A DNA stretch of 64,000 nt from UBA830 sp038146925 (GCA_038146925.1 JAYQSP010000011.1:124001-188000), one strand, 5' to 3'. Shown: positions 8,502 through 17,748, counted from the stretch's first letter. Numbers and translations are program-made. The notes: a model not told the origin generated them from the sequence alone.

Positions 8502-9971
8502 ATGCTGAAAACCGGCAAGGAACATCTCGAATGCCTGCGCGACGGGCGCGAGGTGTATATCGGCGGGGAAAAAGTCGACGACGTGACGACCCATCCCGCC
8601 TTCGCCGCAAGCGCGCAATCCGTTGCCGCGCTGTATGATGTGAAGGCCGACCAGGCGAACCGCGATCTGATGTCGTTTGAAGAAGACGGCGAGCGGTTCT
8701 CGATGTACTACCTGAAACCGAAATCGCAGGACGATCTGCGCCGCCGCATGCGGGCGCACAAGAAAATCGCCGACGAGACCTGCGGTCTGTTCGGCCGGTC
8801 GCCCGATCATGTATCCAGCTTTGTCACGGGCCTCGCCATGAAACCGGAGGTGTTCGACGACGTTGGACCCGGCTACGGCGACAACCTACTGAAACACTAC
8901 GACTACATGCGCCGCAACGATATCTACGCGGCCTATGCGGTCCTGCCGCCGGCCGGCGCGCGCAATCCCGATTTTTATCACCGGAAATCCATGCCGGTGC
9001 CGACGTTGCGGGTCGTGGACGAACGCGACGACGGGCTGGTCATCAGCGGCATGAAAATGCTGGCGACAGGCGGCGTCTATGCGGACGAATTGTGGGTCGG
9101 CAACCTGCTGCCCATCGCCAAGGGCCAGGAGGCCGAAGCGATCACCTGCGCCGTGCCCTGCGGCACGCCGGGGGTGACGCTGTGGTCGCGAAAGCCGTTC
9201 GGCCAGGGGCTGCGGAACGATTTCGACTACCCGCTGTCCGCAAAATATGACGAGAGCGACGCCATGGTGCTGTGCGACAACGTACTGGTGCCCTGGGAAA
9301 AGGTCTTCGTGCATGCCAACACGGAAAAGTCGCGCGGCATCTACGTGGAAACCCCCAGCCACGCGATGGGCAACCATCAGTCAAACATCCGCTTCTGGGC
9401 AAAGCTGCAGTTGCTTACCGGGGTGTTGAGCAAGATCACGCAATCCTCCGGCAACAATCAGATACCGGCAGTTGCCGACCAGCTCGGCCGCATGGCGGCA
9501 CTGGAAGCGACCCTAGCGGGTATGATCCATGGCCAGATCGAAGGCTTCGAGGCGTGGCCTGGCGACGACGAAGGCTACGTCACCGTCAACCGGCGCTATA
9601 TGTATGCCGCGCTGAACTGGTGCACGGAAAACCATTCGATGATCATCGAAATGCTGCGCGAGCTGATGGGCGGTGGCGTATTTCAGATGCCGGCCGATGT
9701 CAGCGTCATGGAAGACGACGGCCTCCGTCAGAAGTTCGAAAAATTTTGGTCGACGCCGTTCATGGAAAGCTTCGATAGGATGAAGCTGTACCGTCTTGCT
9801 TGGGACCTCGTGGGCTCGGAATTCGCAGGCCGTCATACGTCCTACGAGAAATTCTATGCTGGGTCCTATTTCGTGGTTCGTAACCATTCTTTTCGCGAAG
9901 CACCTTGGGAGGAATTTCACGCCATCGCCGACCGCCAGCTTGATGCGATGGAGGTGCCGGACGCTTCATGA
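8502..9971 (+). CDS. HpaB-family flavin-dependent monooxygenase (4-hydroxyphenylacetate 3-monooxygenase-like)
   Basis: A 489-residue member of the HpaB / 4-hydroxybutyryl-CoA dehydratase superfamily. The start at 8502 follows GGGAGAAAACAGGAT. The N-terminus has the hallmark block LRDGREVYIGGEKVDDVT followed by HPAF. The middle block NDFDYPLSAKYDE...VLCDNVLVPWEKVF is typical of the acyl-CoA-dehydrogenase-like fold. HpaB enzymes hydroxylate phenols using FADH2 from a separate flavin reductase; a flavin-reductase-family protein is encoded at 18.7 kb but is not adjacent. The pairing with a CoA transferase leaves the dehydratase branch possible, though its CxxC/H iron-sulfur ligands are not obvious. 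Confidence 0.85.
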   Translation: MLKTGKEHLECLRDGREVYIGGEKVDDVTTHPAFAASAQSVAALYDVKADQANRDLMSFEEDGERFSMYYLKPKSQDDLRRRMRAHKKIADETCGLFGRSPDHVSSFVTGLAMKPEVFDDVGPGYGDNLLKHYDYMRRNDIYAAYAVLPPAGARNPDFYHRKSMPVPTLRVVDERDDGLVISGMKMLATGGVYADELWVGNLLPIAKGQEAEAITCAVPCGTPGVTLWSRKPFGQGLRNDFDYPLSAKYDESDAMVLCDNVLVPWEKVFVHANTEKSRGIYVETPSHAMGNHQSNIRFWAKLQLLTGVLSKITQSSGNNQIPAVADQLGRMAALEATLAGMIHGQIEGFEAWPGDDEGYVTVNRRYMYAALNWCTENHSMIIEMLRELMGGGVFQMPADVSVMEDDGLRQKFEKFWSTPFMESFDRMKLYRLAWDLVGSEFAGRHTSYEKFYAGSYFVVRNHSFREAPWEEFHAIADRQLDAMEVPDAS

Positions 9972-10073
9972 CTCTGTCAAGGAATTCACCTTTGTGACTG
10001 TTCCGTTTCAACTTTCGCATAGAAGCGGACGCTACACGTGACTCCCAACCAAATCTAGCTGGCAAGGGAAAGT

Positions 10074-10589
10074 TTACAGAAAGTCGTTTCTATCCGCGAT
10101 CAGGCGGTCGAGATTTTCCAGGGCAGATTGTTCGAGATCGCACTGGAAGCGCGGCCCGTGTTTAAGGCTGACATGAAAAAGTTGAGCGCCAAGCTGATGG
10201 CGGCGCTGACAGCGGTTGTGAAGGGTCTTGAAGATCTTGATGTCATCTTGCCGGTAGCGACCGATCTCGACAGGGGCCACGTCGACTAAGGTGTTCAGCC
10301 GGAACACTAAGCCCCGATGGGACAGGTTGTTAACTAGACACTCGGCCCGGGACACTGCAACGACTTCACCGGTAACGTCGGTGAAGCCCGGATAACGGCA
10401 TACGGCGTACTTAGCGGCGCAATGATCGCGGCGGCATATCCGAAGGTCAGGCGGCTTAACGACTGTTACTCCGCCGCCGTCGCTGGTCATCAGGGACGTC
10501 TTGCCCTTAATGCAGAGACCGAGACCGGGCAGGGGGTCGAGTCGGGCGGTGCCGCTGGCGTCGGTTTCGACCGTATAGGGGCAGTCCAA
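10074..10589 (-). CDS. Hypothetical protein, weakly PilZ-like
   Basis: A 171-residue frame with clean host codon use. The central part reads CRYPGFTDVTGEVVAVSRAE followed by CLVNNLSHRGLVFRLN, which loosely recalls the second half of a PilZ domain (cyclic-di-GMP binding), where an N-x-S-x-x-G element follows an arginine-rich stretch. The N-terminus is unsettled: the frame opens with TTG at 10589, preceded by TAG nine bases upstream and no ribosome site. The next ATG is at codon 34. A damaged 5' end is possible. It stands alone, minus strand, between the HpaB-like gene and an exporter. Confidence 0.5.
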   Translation of the reverse strand: MDCPYTVETDASGTARLDPLPGLGLCIKGKTSLMTSDGGGVTVVKPPDLRICRRDHCAAKYAVCRYPGFTDVTGEVVAVSRAECLVNNLSHRGLVFRLNTLVDVAPVEIGRYRQDDIKIFKTLHNRCQRRHQLGAQLFHVSLKHGPRFQCDLEQSALENLDRLIADRNDFL

Positions 10590-10733
10590 GCTAAGCTAAA
10601 ATAGCGATTGACGCAGGCCTGCCGGCGTATTGCGTCGTTGCGTGATTTGATTTGCGGATCGTCGAGCAAATCTGGGCGGTCTGTAGGGGCGGGAATGCAA
10701 TCGACCGGCGACCCGGATAAAAGGTCCGAGTAG

Positions 10734-11609
10734 TCAATTGTCCCTGTTGCGGCTTTTGGCCTCAGATCGCGCGAGTAGATACGTGCTAGTGAAGATTACG
10801 ATGGCGCCGGCAACAGTCCAGATGTCGGTGGATTCGTCGAACAACAGCCACCCTACCGCTCCGACCAGCGGCAAGCGCAGAAAATCGAAGGGGACGACCG
10901 CGCTCATGTCGGCGGCACCGTAGGCACGGGTTATAAACCAGATACCGGCCGTTCCGGTGATCCCGACCCCGAACAGGAGGAGCAAGTCGGTCGTCGTCGG
11001 CGGCACCCAGTAGATTGCCGCAGGAATGCCAGCCAGCGGGCACATCAGGATGTTCACCCACAGCGTCGTCGCGCCGACGCTTTCGGTCGTCGTAAGCTTC
11101 TTGATGCATATGTTGGAGCAAGCGTAGGAGACCGCACCGCCCAGCACGACGGCGGCGCCGAACCCGATCTCGTTGAAGCCCGGGCGCAGTAGGATCAGCA
11201 CGCCGGCAAACCCGCCCAGCGTGGCGGCGAGGCGCGTGCCGCCGAACTTTTCCCCCAGCAGAACGGCGGCCAGCACGACGATAAAGATCGGTTGCGTAAA
11301 GCTGAGCGATACGACGTCCGCAAGGGGGATTTCGCCGATCCCGATGAACAGTCCCAGCATGCCGAAATAGGCGAACACCGCACGCGTCAGATGCATCGGG
11401 AATCGCCGGGTTTTGAGGACGCGCAGGCCGGATGTACGCATCAGCGGCGCCAGCACCAACAGTGCGACGATGGTCCGGACGAAAAGGATCTGGAATGACG
11501 AGTAATCCGCCGACAGCGCCCGCACCAGTACCATCATGGCCGACCATACCGCGACCGCCACCAGCATGTAGCCGATGCCGCGCAGCGAATTGTTCCGGAC
11601 CGTGGTCAC
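10734..11609 (-). CDS. EamA-family (DMT) transporter
   Basis: A 291-residue membrane protein with ten predicted hydrophobic helices and two EamA repeats. The second-repeat pattern (GAAVVLGGAVSYACSNICIKKL) and the end of repeat one (VLLGEKFGGTRLAATLGGFAG) are typical. The start is GTG at 11609. It is the last of a six-gene minus-strand run with short gaps and follows two glutathione transferases by 26 bases. EamA proteins usually export small metabolites or amino acids. The substrate is unknown. A paralogue lies at 14.2-15.0 kb in the same run. Confidence 0.85.
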   Translation of the reverse strand: MTTVRNNSLRGIGYMLVAVAVWSAMMVLVRALSADYSSFQILFVRTIVALLVLAPLMRTSGLRVLKTRRFPMHLTRAVFAYFGMLGLFIGIGEIPLADVVSLSFTQPIFIVVLAAVLLGEKFGGTRLAATLGGFAGVLILLRPGFNEIGFGAAVVLGGAVSYACSNICIKKLTTTESVGATTLWVNILMCPLAGIPAAIYWVPPTTTDLLLLFGVGITGTAGIWFITRAYGAADMSAVVPFDFLRLPLVGAVGWLLFDESTDIWTVAGAIVIFTSTYLLARSEAKSRNRDN

Positions 11610-11635
11610 CTGATTTTAAGGGGCGTCGGCCGGGT

Positions 11636-12256
11636 TTAACTCAACCCCGTCATCACATGCGCACGAAATGCCGGTCGTTCGCACAGCGCATCGTACCAGC
11701 GTTTCAGGTTCGTAAAGTCTTCGCGCTCGATGGGCAGTTCGTACCAGCGATAGGCGATGGGGCCGATCGGAATATCCGCCATGGTGAAGCTGTCGCCGCC
11801 GACATAGGCATTGCGCGACAGATGATCGTCCAGAATTTTCCACTTTCCGGCCCAGCTATCGCGCGCGGCGTCGATCGCCTCCATGTCGCGTTCTTCCGGC
11901 GGTTTCCGGATCAGTCCGTGAAACACGGGCACCATATCCATCACAAGTTCGGTGAGTTGCCAGTCCATCCACATTTCGCACCGGGCGCGGTCTGCCGGAT
12001 CGGCGGGGCATAGTGTTCCCAGGCTGTGTTTCGACGCCAGATACCGCACGATGGAATTCGATTCCCACAACACCAGGTCGCCGTCGATGATGGTCGGAAT
12101 ACGGCCGTTGGGGTTCAGGCTCAGATACGGTGTTTCGCGGTTTTTGCCGAATTGTCCGCCGACGTCTTCGCGGTCGTACTCGAGGCCGATTTCATCCAGC
12201 ACCCACAACGCTTTCATCACATTGGAGGAATTCGTCCGTCCCTTTAACTGCAGCAT
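11636..12256 (-). CDS. Glutathione S-transferase (first of a tandem pair)
   Basis: A 206-residue cytosolic GST. The ATG at 12256 follows AAGGAA six bases upstream and is chosen over an in-frame TTG two codons earlier. The thioredoxin-like domain begins LKGRTNSSNVMKALW, with the Ser-Ser-Asn glutathione-activating region, then NPNGRIPTI (cis-Pro) and WESNSIVRYL. The all-helical C-terminal domain follows from about residue 85. It is clearly paralogous to the gene 22 bases upstream, so local duplication is likely. It probably conjugates or isomerises electrophiles; the substrate is unknown. Confidence 0.88.
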   Translation of the reverse strand: MLQLKGRTNSSNVMKALWVLDEIGLEYDREDVGGQFGKNRETPYLSLNPNGRIPTIIDGDLVLWESNSIVRYLASKHSLGTLCPADPADRARCEMWMDWQLTELVMDMVPVFHGLIRKPPEERDMEAIDAARDSWAGKWKILDDHLSRNAYVGGDSFTMADIPIGPIAYRWYELPIEREDFTNLKRWYDALCERPAFRAHVMTGLS

Positions 12257-12278
12257 TCTCAATTCCTTGCGCTTTTAC

Positions 12279-12905
12279 TTAATGCATTCCGATGTCGATG
12301 ACGTGTTCGCGGAACGCCGGACGTGCGCAGATTGCCTCGTGCCAGCGTTTGAGATTCGGAAAATCTTCCCGCTCGATATCCAGATTGAACCAGCGGAACG
12401 TGAACGGGGACGCCGGAATGTCTCCGATTCCGAATTCGTCGCCCGACAGATATTCGTGATCCGCCAGCCAGGTCTCCAGCACCTCGTTGGCCTTGGCCCA
12501 GCCGTCCCGTGCGGCGGCGATTTTCGCCATGTCTCGTTCGGCTTCCGGGGTCCGGACCAGTCCCTGATAGACCGGGACGTGCGTGCCGGCCAGCGTGGAC
12601 AGCGTCCAGTCCATCCATCGGTCGGCGCTGGCGCGGGCCCGGACATCATCCGGCCGCAACGGGGTGCCGGTCCCGTGCTTGTCCGCCAGATACCGGACGA
12701 TGGCGTTCGACTCCCACAGAACGAAGCCGTCGTCGTCGATTGTCGGTACGCGTCCGTTCGGGTTCAGGGACAGGTATTCCGCCTTGTCGTTGCCGCCGAA
12801 CGGTCCGCCGATATCGGTGCGCTCATACGGCACGTTCAGTTCTTCGCAGATCCATACAACTTTCTGAACGTTGGACGATGTCGCCCGTCCGAGAATTTTC
12901 AGCAT
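12279..12905 (-). CDS. Glutathione S-transferase (second of a tandem pair)
   Basis: A 208-residue GST, start ATG at 12905 with GGAGA upstream. The N-terminal domain reads LGRATSSNVQKVVWICEELN, with NPNGRVPTIDDDG and WESNAIVRYLADKHG, the same layout as its downstream neighbour. The C-terminal helical domain begins near residue 85. It lies only 13 bases after the RlmI-like methyltransferase stop, so all are probably co-transcribed. Two closely similar GSTs side by side suggest broadened substrate range or stress tolerance, an inference only. Confidence 0.88.
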   Translation of the reverse strand: MLKILGRATSSNVQKVVWICEELNVPYERTDIGGPFGGNDKAEYLSLNPNGRVPTIDDDGFVLWESNAIVRYLADKHGTGTPLRPDDVRARASADRWMDWTLSTLAGTHVPVYQGLVRTPEAERDMAKIAAARDGWAKANEVLETWLADHEYLSGDEFGIGDIPASPFTFRWFNLDIEREDFPNLKRWHEAICARPAFREHVIDIGMH

Positions 12906-12918
12906 ATTTCGTCTCCGT

Positions 12919-14139
12919 TTAATCGAGTTGCAGAAACAGGCATTTCAGATAAGCGCTTTCCGGCAGGTTCGGGTGCACCGGGTGGTCCGGTCCCGCGCCG
13001 CCGGCATGCAGTATGCGCCCCGACCGTCCCGCATCCCGCATCCCGCGCTGCACCTGCTCGGCGAATGACGCCGCATCCATGTGATGCGAACAGGACGCAA
13101 TGCACAATATGCCCCCCGGTTCGACCAGCGCAGCCGATAGCCGCGCCAGCTTGCGGTAACCGCGCGCGCCGGGTTTGAGGTCTTTCCTGGATTTCACGAA
13201 CGCCGGCGGATCGGCGATGACGATGCCGAACCGTTCCCCGTCTTTTCCCAGCCGTTCCAGCGCGCCGAACGCTTCCGATTTTTCGAAACGGCATTTGTCG
13301 GCTGTTCCAGCTGCCGATGCCGTCTGCTCGGCGATTTCCAGCGCTGGTTCGGACCGGTCGATGCACAGCACGTCCGTCGCGCCGTGCGCCGCGGCGGTCA
13401 GGCCGAAACCGCCGAGATAGCTGTATACGTCCAGCACCCGCTGCCCTTTCGCCAGCGATGCGGCCCGCGCACGGTTTTCGCGGTGATCGAAGAACCAGCC
13501 GGTTTTCTGTCCTGCGGACAGGTCCGCAAGGAATTCCACGCCGTTTTCCAGTACGCGCGCGGGGGACGGCAGATCGCCGATGATGTCGGCGGCTGTGTTA
13601 TCCAGCCCTTCCATACGCCGCGCCGCGCCGTCGCGCTGCAGGACGATTCCCGTTGGCGACAGCGTCTGCTGCAATGCCGCCACGATGTCTTCCGCCAGGG
13701 CATTCATCCCCGCCGTGTTGAGCTGGACCACGCAGATATCGCCGTAACGGTCGACGATCAGGCCGGGCAGGCCGTCCGCTTCGGCGTGAACCATCCGGTA
13801 GAACGGCGGGTCGAACATGCGGTCGCGCAAATTCATGGCGACGGCGAACCGGGCGGCCAGCCAGTCCGCGTCGATCACGGCATCCGGATCGCGATCCAGC
13901 ACCCGGGCGCAGATCAGCGGGCGCGGGTTGAACATGGCTGTGCCCAGCGGCCGTTCGTAGGCGTCGGTCAGGGTGACGACCGTGCCGGGCGGCAGGGCTT
14001 TCAGTTCCGCCGTCATCTCGATCTCGTTGGAAAAGACCCAGGGATGACCCGCATAAACGCGCTTGTGGCGTCCGGCCAGCATCGGGATTGTCGGGCGGGT
14101 ATCCGCGGTCGCCTCTTCGGGCGGTACAATGTCGTTCAT
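12919..14139 (-). CDS. RlmI-like class I SAM-dependent rRNA (cytosine-C5) methyltransferase
   Basis: A 406-residue protein with an N-terminal PUA RNA-binding domain (about residues 22-95, with KRVYAGHPWVFSNEIE), then the EEHD-like linker (GLPGLIVDRYGD) and a Rossmann methyltransferase domain. VLDVYSYLGGFGLTAAAHGA is the SAM loop, DPPAF the motif IV, and CIASCSHH carries the catalytic Cys. In E. coli RlmI methylates C1962 of 23S rRNA. It sits in the minus-strand run between an EamA exporter and the GST pair; these neighbours do not suggest a shared function. Confidence 0.88.
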   Translation of the reverse strand: MNDIVPPEEATADTRPTIPMLAGRHKRVYAGHPWVFSNEIEMTAELKALPPGTVVTLTDAYERPLGTAMFNPRPLICARVLDRDPDAVIDADWLAARFAVAMNLRDRMFDPPFYRMVHAEADGLPGLIVDRYGDICVVQLNTAGMNALAEDIVAALQQTLSPTGIVLQRDGAARRMEGLDNTAADIIGDLPSPARVLENGVEFLADLSAGQKTGWFFDHRENRARAASLAKGQRVLDVYSYLGGFGLTAAAHGATDVLCIDRSEPALEIAEQTASAAGTADKCRFEKSEAFGALERLGKDGERFGIVIADPPAFVKSRKDLKPGARGYRKLARLSAALVEPGGILCIASCSHHMDAASFAEQVQRGMRDAGRSGRILHAGGAGPDHPVHPNLPESAYLKCLFLQLD

Positions 14140-14188
14140 CGCGGCAGTCTACAGGCTTCGCACTGCCAAGGGTATCGTCCGGCGCGAT

Positions 14189-15040
14189 TTACCCGGAACG
14201 CTTTGCCTCGCGAACAGTGCTGTAATACCCGGCGGCAAAAATGATCAGCGCACCGGCGACAGTCCAGATATCCAGAACCTCGGTAAACAGCAGCCAACCC
14301 ATTATCGCCGAGAACGGCAGGCGCATGAAATCGAACACGATGACGAAGCTTGCGTCGCCTACGGCCAGCGACCGAGTGATGCAGTAATGCGTCGCATACC
14401 CGGTGACGCCGAGCCCGATCATCGCCGGCATATCCCCCCAGGTCGGCGTTTCCCATACGAAGAAAGCGGGGATTGCGGAATAGACCAGAATCGTGACGCT
14501 CATATAAAACACGACCGTGCTGCCGGATTCGGTATCCGAAAGCCGCTTGGTAACGACATGGGCGCAGGAATAGAGAAATGCCGCCAGCAGGATCGACAGC
14601 GTGCCGATATTCACCGGAATGATGCCCGGCCGGATGATGATCAGCGCGCCCGCGAACCCGACCAGGATGGCCACCATCCGGTGGCCGCCGATGCGCTCGC
14701 CCAGAAACGCGGCCGCGATGATCGCGGTGAACAGCGGCGATGTGAACTGCAGCGATGCGACATCCGCCAGCGCGATCTGGGTGACCCCGAAAAACCAGGC
14801 GACGTTCCCGCTGTAGAGGAACGCATTGCGCAGCGCATGCGTCCCCAGACGTTCGGTTCTGAAAACCGCCTTGCCCTGCCGGACCAGCGACGGCGCCATC
14901 AGGAACAGGTTGATGACGTTGCGCAGAAAGATCATCAGCAGCACGGAATAGGCCGGCAGGTAGCGGATGCATACCGCCATCGCGGTCAGCGCGCCGGCTG
15001 CCGCGATCATCCACCAGGCGCCCTTTGCCGCGTTGCTCAT
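14189..15040 (-). CDS. EamA-family (DMT) transporter
   Basis: A 283-residue inner-membrane exporter with about ten hydrophobic segments. WWMIAAAGALTAMAVCIRYL opens the first repeat and FLGERIGGHRMVAILVGFAG closes it. It is 40 bases downstream of gamma-glutamyltransferase and 49 bases upstream of the RlmI-like gene. It resembles the exporter at 10.7-11.6 kb (shared IVFDFMRLPFSAIMGWLLF/VPFDFLRLPLVGAVGWLLF block), so the two are paralogues. Export of a small metabolite is expected; the substrate is unknown. Confidence 0.87.
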   Translation of the reverse strand: MSNAAKGAWWMIAAAGALTAMAVCIRYLPAYSVLLMIFLRNVINLFLMAPSLVRQGKAVFRTERLGTHALRNAFLYSGNVAWFFGVTQIALADVASLQFTSPLFTAIIAAAFLGERIGGHRMVAILVGFAGALIIIRPGIIPVNIGTLSILLAAFLYSCAHVVTKRLSDTESGSTVVFYMSVTILVYSAIPAFFVWETPTWGDMPAMIGLGVTGYATHYCITRSLAVGDASFVIVFDFMRLPFSAIMGWLLFTEVLDIWTVAGALIIFAAGYYSTVREAKRSG

Positions 15041-15079
15041 GGCTGCATCATAGACCGTGCGTTGACGGAAAACATAGTA

Positions 15080-16906
15080 CTAGTCACCGAGTGCCTCGCC
15101 TTCGCGCCGTCGATCGGCGCCGCCGTCGTATCCGTAGGGCGTCACGCGGATGCCGTGCAGGCCGCTCGTCAGCGTCCGGATTTTAACGTCGTGTCCCAGC
15201 CGCCGGAGCCCGTCCGCTCGCTCTTCCAGCGGCGTGCCTTTTTCAAGCTCCGTCGTTCCGTTGCGGTTTACGTGGGTCGGCAGATCGATGGCTGCCTGCA
15301 TACCGAGTTTCCAGTCGATCAGGCCGATCAGCGTTTTGGTGACATAGGCAATGATCCGCGAACCGCCGGGCGAGCCGACGGTTGCGAACAGGTCGCCGTC
15401 TTCGTCGAAGACAAGCGTCGGTGACATAGAACTGCGCGGCCGCTTGCCCGGCGCGACGGCGTTTGCCACCGGCAATCCGTTCCGGCGCGGCAGATAGGCG
15501 AAATCGGTCAGCTGGTTGTTCAGCAGGAAACCCCGGACCATCAGGCGGCTGCCGAAGGCGCGCTCTATCGACGTGGTCATGCTGACCGCATTCCCGGCAC
15601 CGTCGATGACCGACAGATGCGACGTGGACGGGTATCCGTCCCGGTCATCCGTCGCGTACTCTGCCCCGTCAGGTCCCGGCGGTCGTCCCGGCAGCGCCTT
15701 GCCCATGGACCCGGTGGCGGATATCCGCCCGGCCCGGCGGCGAAGATAGGAATTTTCCAGCATGCCTTTCACCGGTACGCTGACGAAATCCGGATCGCCG
15801 ATATATCGACCCCGGTCGGCGTAGGCGAGGCGGCTGGCCTCCGAGATCAGATGCACCGCATTAACGGATCCGGGCGGAATCCGCGCCATGTCGAAGCTTT
15901 CCAGCAGGCCCAGAATCTGCAGCGTCGTCAGCCCGCCGGAGGTCGGTGGTGGCATGCCGCACACCCGGTAGGTCCGATACGGACGGCAGACGGGCTCTCT
16001 CTTCTTTGCGGCGTATGCCTCGATATCGGCGACCGTCATCTTCGCCGGATTGCGGGGCGCGGTTCGAACCGCTTTGGCGATGTCCGTGGCGATGGGGCCG
16101 GCGTAAAAGACATCCGTGTCGCCAGCGGCGAGCCGCCGCAACGTATCTGCGAGCGCCGGATTGCGCAGGCGATGGCCGATCGGCAGCGGATCGCCGGACG
16201 GCGAGAAAAAATAGGCGCGCGCCGCCGGAAAGTTCTTCATGTCCTTCGCGCGGGCGATCATCCGATGAAGGCGGGGAGAGATCGGGAAACCGTGTTCCGC
16301 CAGTCTGATGGCCGGATCGAAAAGCCGGGCCCAGGGGAGCTGTCCGTGATCGCGGTGTGCCAGTTCCAGCATAGCCATGACCCCCGGCACGCCGACCGCG
16401 GCGCCACCGGTGCTGACATCCCGAAACGCCCGGCGCTTGCCGTCCGCCGTCAGAAAGACATCCGGTCGGATGGCCGCCGGTGCGGTCTCCCGCCCGTCAT
16501 AGGCCTCGACCTTTCCGTCCTTGCCGTGGAAGTGCATCAGGAAGGCGCCGCCGCCGATACCCGAACTTTGGGGTTCGACCAGCGTAAGAACCATCTGGGC
16601 GGCGATCGCTGCGTCGACGGCGCTGCCGCCGGCCCGCAGAATTTCGCGCCCCGCTTCCGATGCGAGCGGATTGGCCGCCGAGATCATGTGGCGGCGTGGA
16701 AGTTCCGGCGTCGCAGCGCAGGCGCATATCGCCAGACAGGCACCTGTCAGAATCGCGAACCGGCCCCAAAATGACCTATTTTTTTCTTTATAAATCAGTG
16801 TGATGTCGGAAATTTTCGTAAATCCTTTCGCAGGTGCGAAAAAGAAGGTAGAACAGCCGGACCTTTCGCCGGACCAGCCCTCGGAGGGCGACGATGAGCA
16901 CCCCAA
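15080..16906 (-). CDS. ggt: Gamma-glutamyltransferase (N-terminus unresolved)
   Basis: A periplasmic gamma-glutamyltranspeptidase that hydrolyses glutathione and transfers gamma-glutamyl groups; it is made as one chain and self-cleaves. Visible are GGSAVDAAIAAQMVLTLVEP, GGGAFLMHF, the cleavage region STSHLSVID with the nucleophilic Thr, and the oxyanion-region VGSPGGSRI. A lipoprotein-like signal (FAILTGACLAICACAA) precedes the mature part. The start is odd: the only accepted start codon before the signal is TTG at 16906, inside panB on the other strand, with no ribosome site. A rare start (CTG at 16798) would begin just before the signal. The catalytic core looks intact. Confidence 0.85.
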   Translation of the reverse strand: MGCSSSPSEGWSGERSGCSTFFFAPAKGFTKISDITLIYKEKNRSFWGRFAILTGACLAICACAATPELPRRHMISAANPLASEAGREILRAGGSAVDAAIAAQMVLTLVEPQSSGIGGGAFLMHFHGKDGKVEAYDGRETAPAAIRPDVFLTADGKRRAFRDVSTGGAAVGVPGVMAMLELAHRDHGQLPWARLFDPAIRLAEHGFPISPRLHRMIARAKDMKNFPAARAYFFSPSGDPLPIGHRLRNPALADTLRRLAAGDTDVFYAGPIATDIAKAVRTAPRNPAKMTVADIEAYAAKKREPVCRPYRTYRVCGMPPPTSGGLTTLQILGLLESFDMARIPPGSVNAVHLISEASRLAYADRGRYIGDPDFVSVPVKGMLENSYLRRRAGRISATGSMGKALPGRPPGPDGAEYATDDRDGYPSTSHLSVIDGAGNAVSMTTSIERAFGSRLMVRGFLLNNQLTDFAYLPRRNGLPVANAVAPGKRPRSSMSPTLVFDEDGDLFATVGSPGGSRIIAYVTKTLIGLIDWKLGMQAAIDLPTHVNRNGTTELEKGTPLEERADGLRRLGHDVKIRTLTSGLHGIRVTPYGYDGGADRRREGEALGD

Positions 16907-17748
16907 GCCGGATCAAACGGATTACAGCGCCGGAACTGTCGGCGCGCAAGGGCCAGGAACCGATAGCGGTTCTGACCGCCTATACCGCGCCGATGGCGCA
17001 GTTTCTCGACGAACATGTCGACTGTCTTCTGGTCGGAGATTCGCTCGGCATGGTGGTCTACGGTCTCGACACCACGCTCGCCGTGACGGTCGATATGATG
17101 ATCAATCACGGTGCCGCCGTCGTGCGCGGTTCCAGCCACGCCTGCGTGATCGTCGACATGCCGTTCGGGTCCTATCAGGAATCGCCGGAACAGGCCTATC
17201 GCAATGCCGCGCGTATGATGCAGGAAACAGGCGCCGACGGGGTAAAACTGGAAGCCGGCGTTGCGCTGGCGCCGACCATCGAATTTCTTGCTCAGCGCGG
17301 GATACCGCTGATGGGCCATGTCGGACTGATGCCGCAATCCGTCAATACCTATGGCGGTTTCCGCGTCCAGGGCAAGGAAACGGGCGCCGCCAGACAGGTG
17401 ATCGACGATGCCCGCGCGGTATCGGATGCCGGTGCGTTCTCGATCGTGGTCGAAGGCGTAATGGAACCCGTCGCCCGGGAAATCACCAATGTGGTGCCGG
17501 TGCCCACTATCGGTATCGGCGCGTCCGCCGAATGCGACGGTCAGGTGCTGGTGACCGAAGACCTGCTCGGCCTTTTCAGCGATTTCACGCCCAAGTTCGT
17601 CAAACGCTATGCGGAGCTCGGCGAAGAGGTTTCCGCGGCCGCGGCCGCATATGCCGAGGACGTCCGCGCCCGTCGATTCCCCGCCGCCGAACACTGCTTC
17701 GGCGCGCCGAAGGCCGACGGCGCAGAGGTAAGACACCTTAAATCCTGA
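16894..17748 (+). CDS. panB: 3-methyl-2-oxobutanoate hydroxymethyltransferase
   Basis: The first committed enzyme of pantothenate synthesis: it adds a hydroxymethyl group from 5,10-methylene-THF to 2-oxoisovalerate. The 284-residue protein shows the metal-binding blocks LLVGDSLGMVVYG and VIVDMPFGSYQES, the KLEAG motif and GHVGLMPQSVN. The ATG follows GGAGG by six bases. panC begins 12 bases downstream, forming a panB-panC operon. Length and motifs are fully typical, so the assignment is secure. Confidence 0.96.
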   Translation: MSTPSRIKRITAPELSARKGQEPIAVLTAYTAPMAQFLDEHVDCLLVGDSLGMVVYGLDTTLAVTVDMMINHGAAVVRGSSHACVIVDMPFGSYQESPEQAYRNAARMMQETGADGVKLEAGVALAPTIEFLAQRGIPLMGHVGLMPQSVNTYGGFRVQGKETGAARQVIDDARAVSDAGAFSIVVEGVMEPVAREITNVVPVPTIGIGASAECDGQVLVTEDLLGLFSDFTPKFVKRYAELGEEVSAAAAAYAEDVRARRFPAAEHCFGAPKADGAEVRHLKS

